Shown: piece by piece, positions 14,819 through 15,637 of the stretch
Numbering within the stretch: position 1 is the stretch's first letter
Layout of the letters: each line of letters begins with the position of its first letter
DNA from: Xanthomarina sp035306705
Lineage (GTDB): Bacteria > Bacteroidota > Bacteroidia > Flavobacteriales > Flavobacteriaceae
Reading direction: 5' to 3'
Length of the DNA stretch: 15,637 nt
Assembly: GCF_035306705.1 (NCBI RefSeq)
Contig: NZ_DATGNO010000028.1
Location: 1-15,637, forward strand
Translations under genes and position numbers: made by a program
Notes under the pieces: generated by a model
The model's input: the letters and a program-made list of their open reading frames with translations, nothing else
What the model was told of the DNA's origin: nothing
Database searches by the model: none

Positions 14819-15628
14819 ATGGATATAAAAGAATACATAGAATCCGGAATTTTAGAACTGTATGTTGCAGGTGCGCTTTCTGAAAAAGAAAATCAGGAAA
14901 TCTATGACCTTTTATTAAAACATCCCGAAGTCCTAGACGAAGTTATAAAAATAGAATCCACCATTGTAAAATTAACTGCAGCTGTGTCTCCAACAGACAC
15001 GAAATATCTTTTTCAAGCGGTAAAAGAAAAACTTGGAATACCAACGGATGCAGATACTCCTGTTAAATCCTTACACCAACCTAGACCAAATTGGTTTAGT
15101 TATATGGGTTGGGCAGCCTCTTTGGTTATTGGACTTGGGTTATTGTGGTTAATAAACCAAAACAACCAGTTAAAAGACCAAATACAAACGGTTGAAACCG
15201 ACAAGGAACTTTTAGAGGTTAGCTTAGAAAAATACAGCAAGGATTTAACCGAATCCAAACAATTAATTACTTTCTTAAGGGATAAGGATATTATAGCTAT
15301 TCCACTTGCCGGGCAAGCTGTTTCTCCAGACTCTTATGCCAAGGTATATTGGGATAAAAAAAACAACACGGTTGTTTTAGATATGCAAGGCTTACCAGAA
15401 CCTCCTCAAGGAAAAGTATATCAGGTTTGGTCTTTAACGTTGAATCCATTAACACCTACCAGCCTTGGTACGATAGATGATTTTAGTACAGACGATAACA
15501 AGCTGTTTACCATTGAAAATGCCAATGCATCTGAAGCTTTTGGGATTACCTTAGAACCTGCTGGAGGAAGCGAATCTCCTACACTTGAACAACTTTATAC
15601 GCTTGGTGCAGTAGAGAAGACTTCTTAA
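14819..15628 (+). CDS. RskA-type transmembrane anti-sigma factor
   Basis: A 269-residue membrane-bound regulator that should hold the upstream sigma factor inactive. A cytoplasmic N-domain (about 1-60, helical, with ELYVAGALSEKE) lacks the HxxxCxxC zinc motif of ZAS domains. One membrane helix spans about 95-113, then a coiled-coil segment (114-155), then a periplasmic RskA C-terminal domain (about 160-265) with LPEPPQGKVYQVW and AFGITLEPAGG. The start lies one base after the sigma stop codon, so translation is likely coupled. Family knowledge suggests release of sigma by regulated proteolysis; the inducing signal is not evident. The gene ends 9 bp before the window edge. Confidence 0.92.
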   Translation: MDIKEYIESGILELYVAGALSEKENQEIYDLLLKHPEVLDEVIKIESTIVKLTAAVSPTDTKYLFQAVKEKLGIPTDADTPVKSLHQPRPNWFSYMGWAASLVIGLGLLWLINQNNQLKDQIQTVETDKELLEVSLEKYSKDLTESKQLITFLRDKDIIAIPLAGQAVSPDSYAKVYWDKKNNTVVLDMQGLPEPPQGKVYQVWSLTLNPLTPTSLGTIDDFSTDDNKLFTIENANASEAFGITLEPAGGSESPTLEQLYTLGAVEKTS

Positions 15629-15637
15629 TTATTTAAA

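Noticed and set aside
1..15637. Mobile elements, CRISPR arrays, tRNA or rRNA genes
   Set aside because: No transposase or integrase frame, no regularly spaced direct repeats, no terminal inverted repeats around a gene and no tRNA-like cloverleaf were seen on either strand.

Overview
The window looks like chromosomal DNA of a member of the Bacteroidota, most likely Flavobacteriaceae. It is AT-rich, secreted proteins carry Bacteroidota-style lipoprotein signals, there is a SusC-like/CarboxypepD_reg TonB receptor, and several promoters match the Bacteroidota -7 element TAnnTTTG. No mobile element, CRISPR array or RNA gene is visible.

The core (about 1.1-8.5 kb, all on the minus strand) is a clade II (Sec-exported) nitrous oxide reductase locus. 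Read in the direction of transcription it runs: lipoprotein cytochrome c, FAS1 (fasciclin) lipoprotein, nosZ, a four-helix membrane protein of the NosB type, nosL, nosD, nosF, nosY. The cytochrome should feed electrons to NosZ. NosL and NosDFY should supply and mature its copper centres. The membrane protein is probably an accessory for electron transfer or assembly. Terminator-like hairpins after nosZ and after nosL divide the locus into three transcriptional blocks: cyt c-fas-nosZ, nosB-like-nosL, and nosDFY.

Two paralogous tandem-domain universal stress proteins bracket the nos locus, one at 130-966 and one at 8673-9506. The second sits 18 bp behind hemN (oxygen-independent coproporphyrinogen III dehydrogenase) in what looks like an operon. 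On the plus strand, divergent from hemN, is a lipoprotein Cu/Zn superoxide dismutase. Beyond it are a TonB-dependent receptor (minus strand) and a divergent ECF sigma factor / RskA-type anti-sigma pair.

The most notable non-coding signal is a repeated promoter design. FNR/CRP-like half-sites (TGAY-N4-ATCA in the direction of transcription) lie exactly 36.5 bp upstream of the last base of a TAnnTTTG element. This occurs before the cytochrome c-nosZ operon, before hemN-usp, and at the left edge firing out of the window. With the usual start-site distance, the activator would be centred near -41.5 in all three. This suggests one low-oxygen regulator controlling N2O reduction, haem synthesis, a stress protein and an unseen gene to the left.
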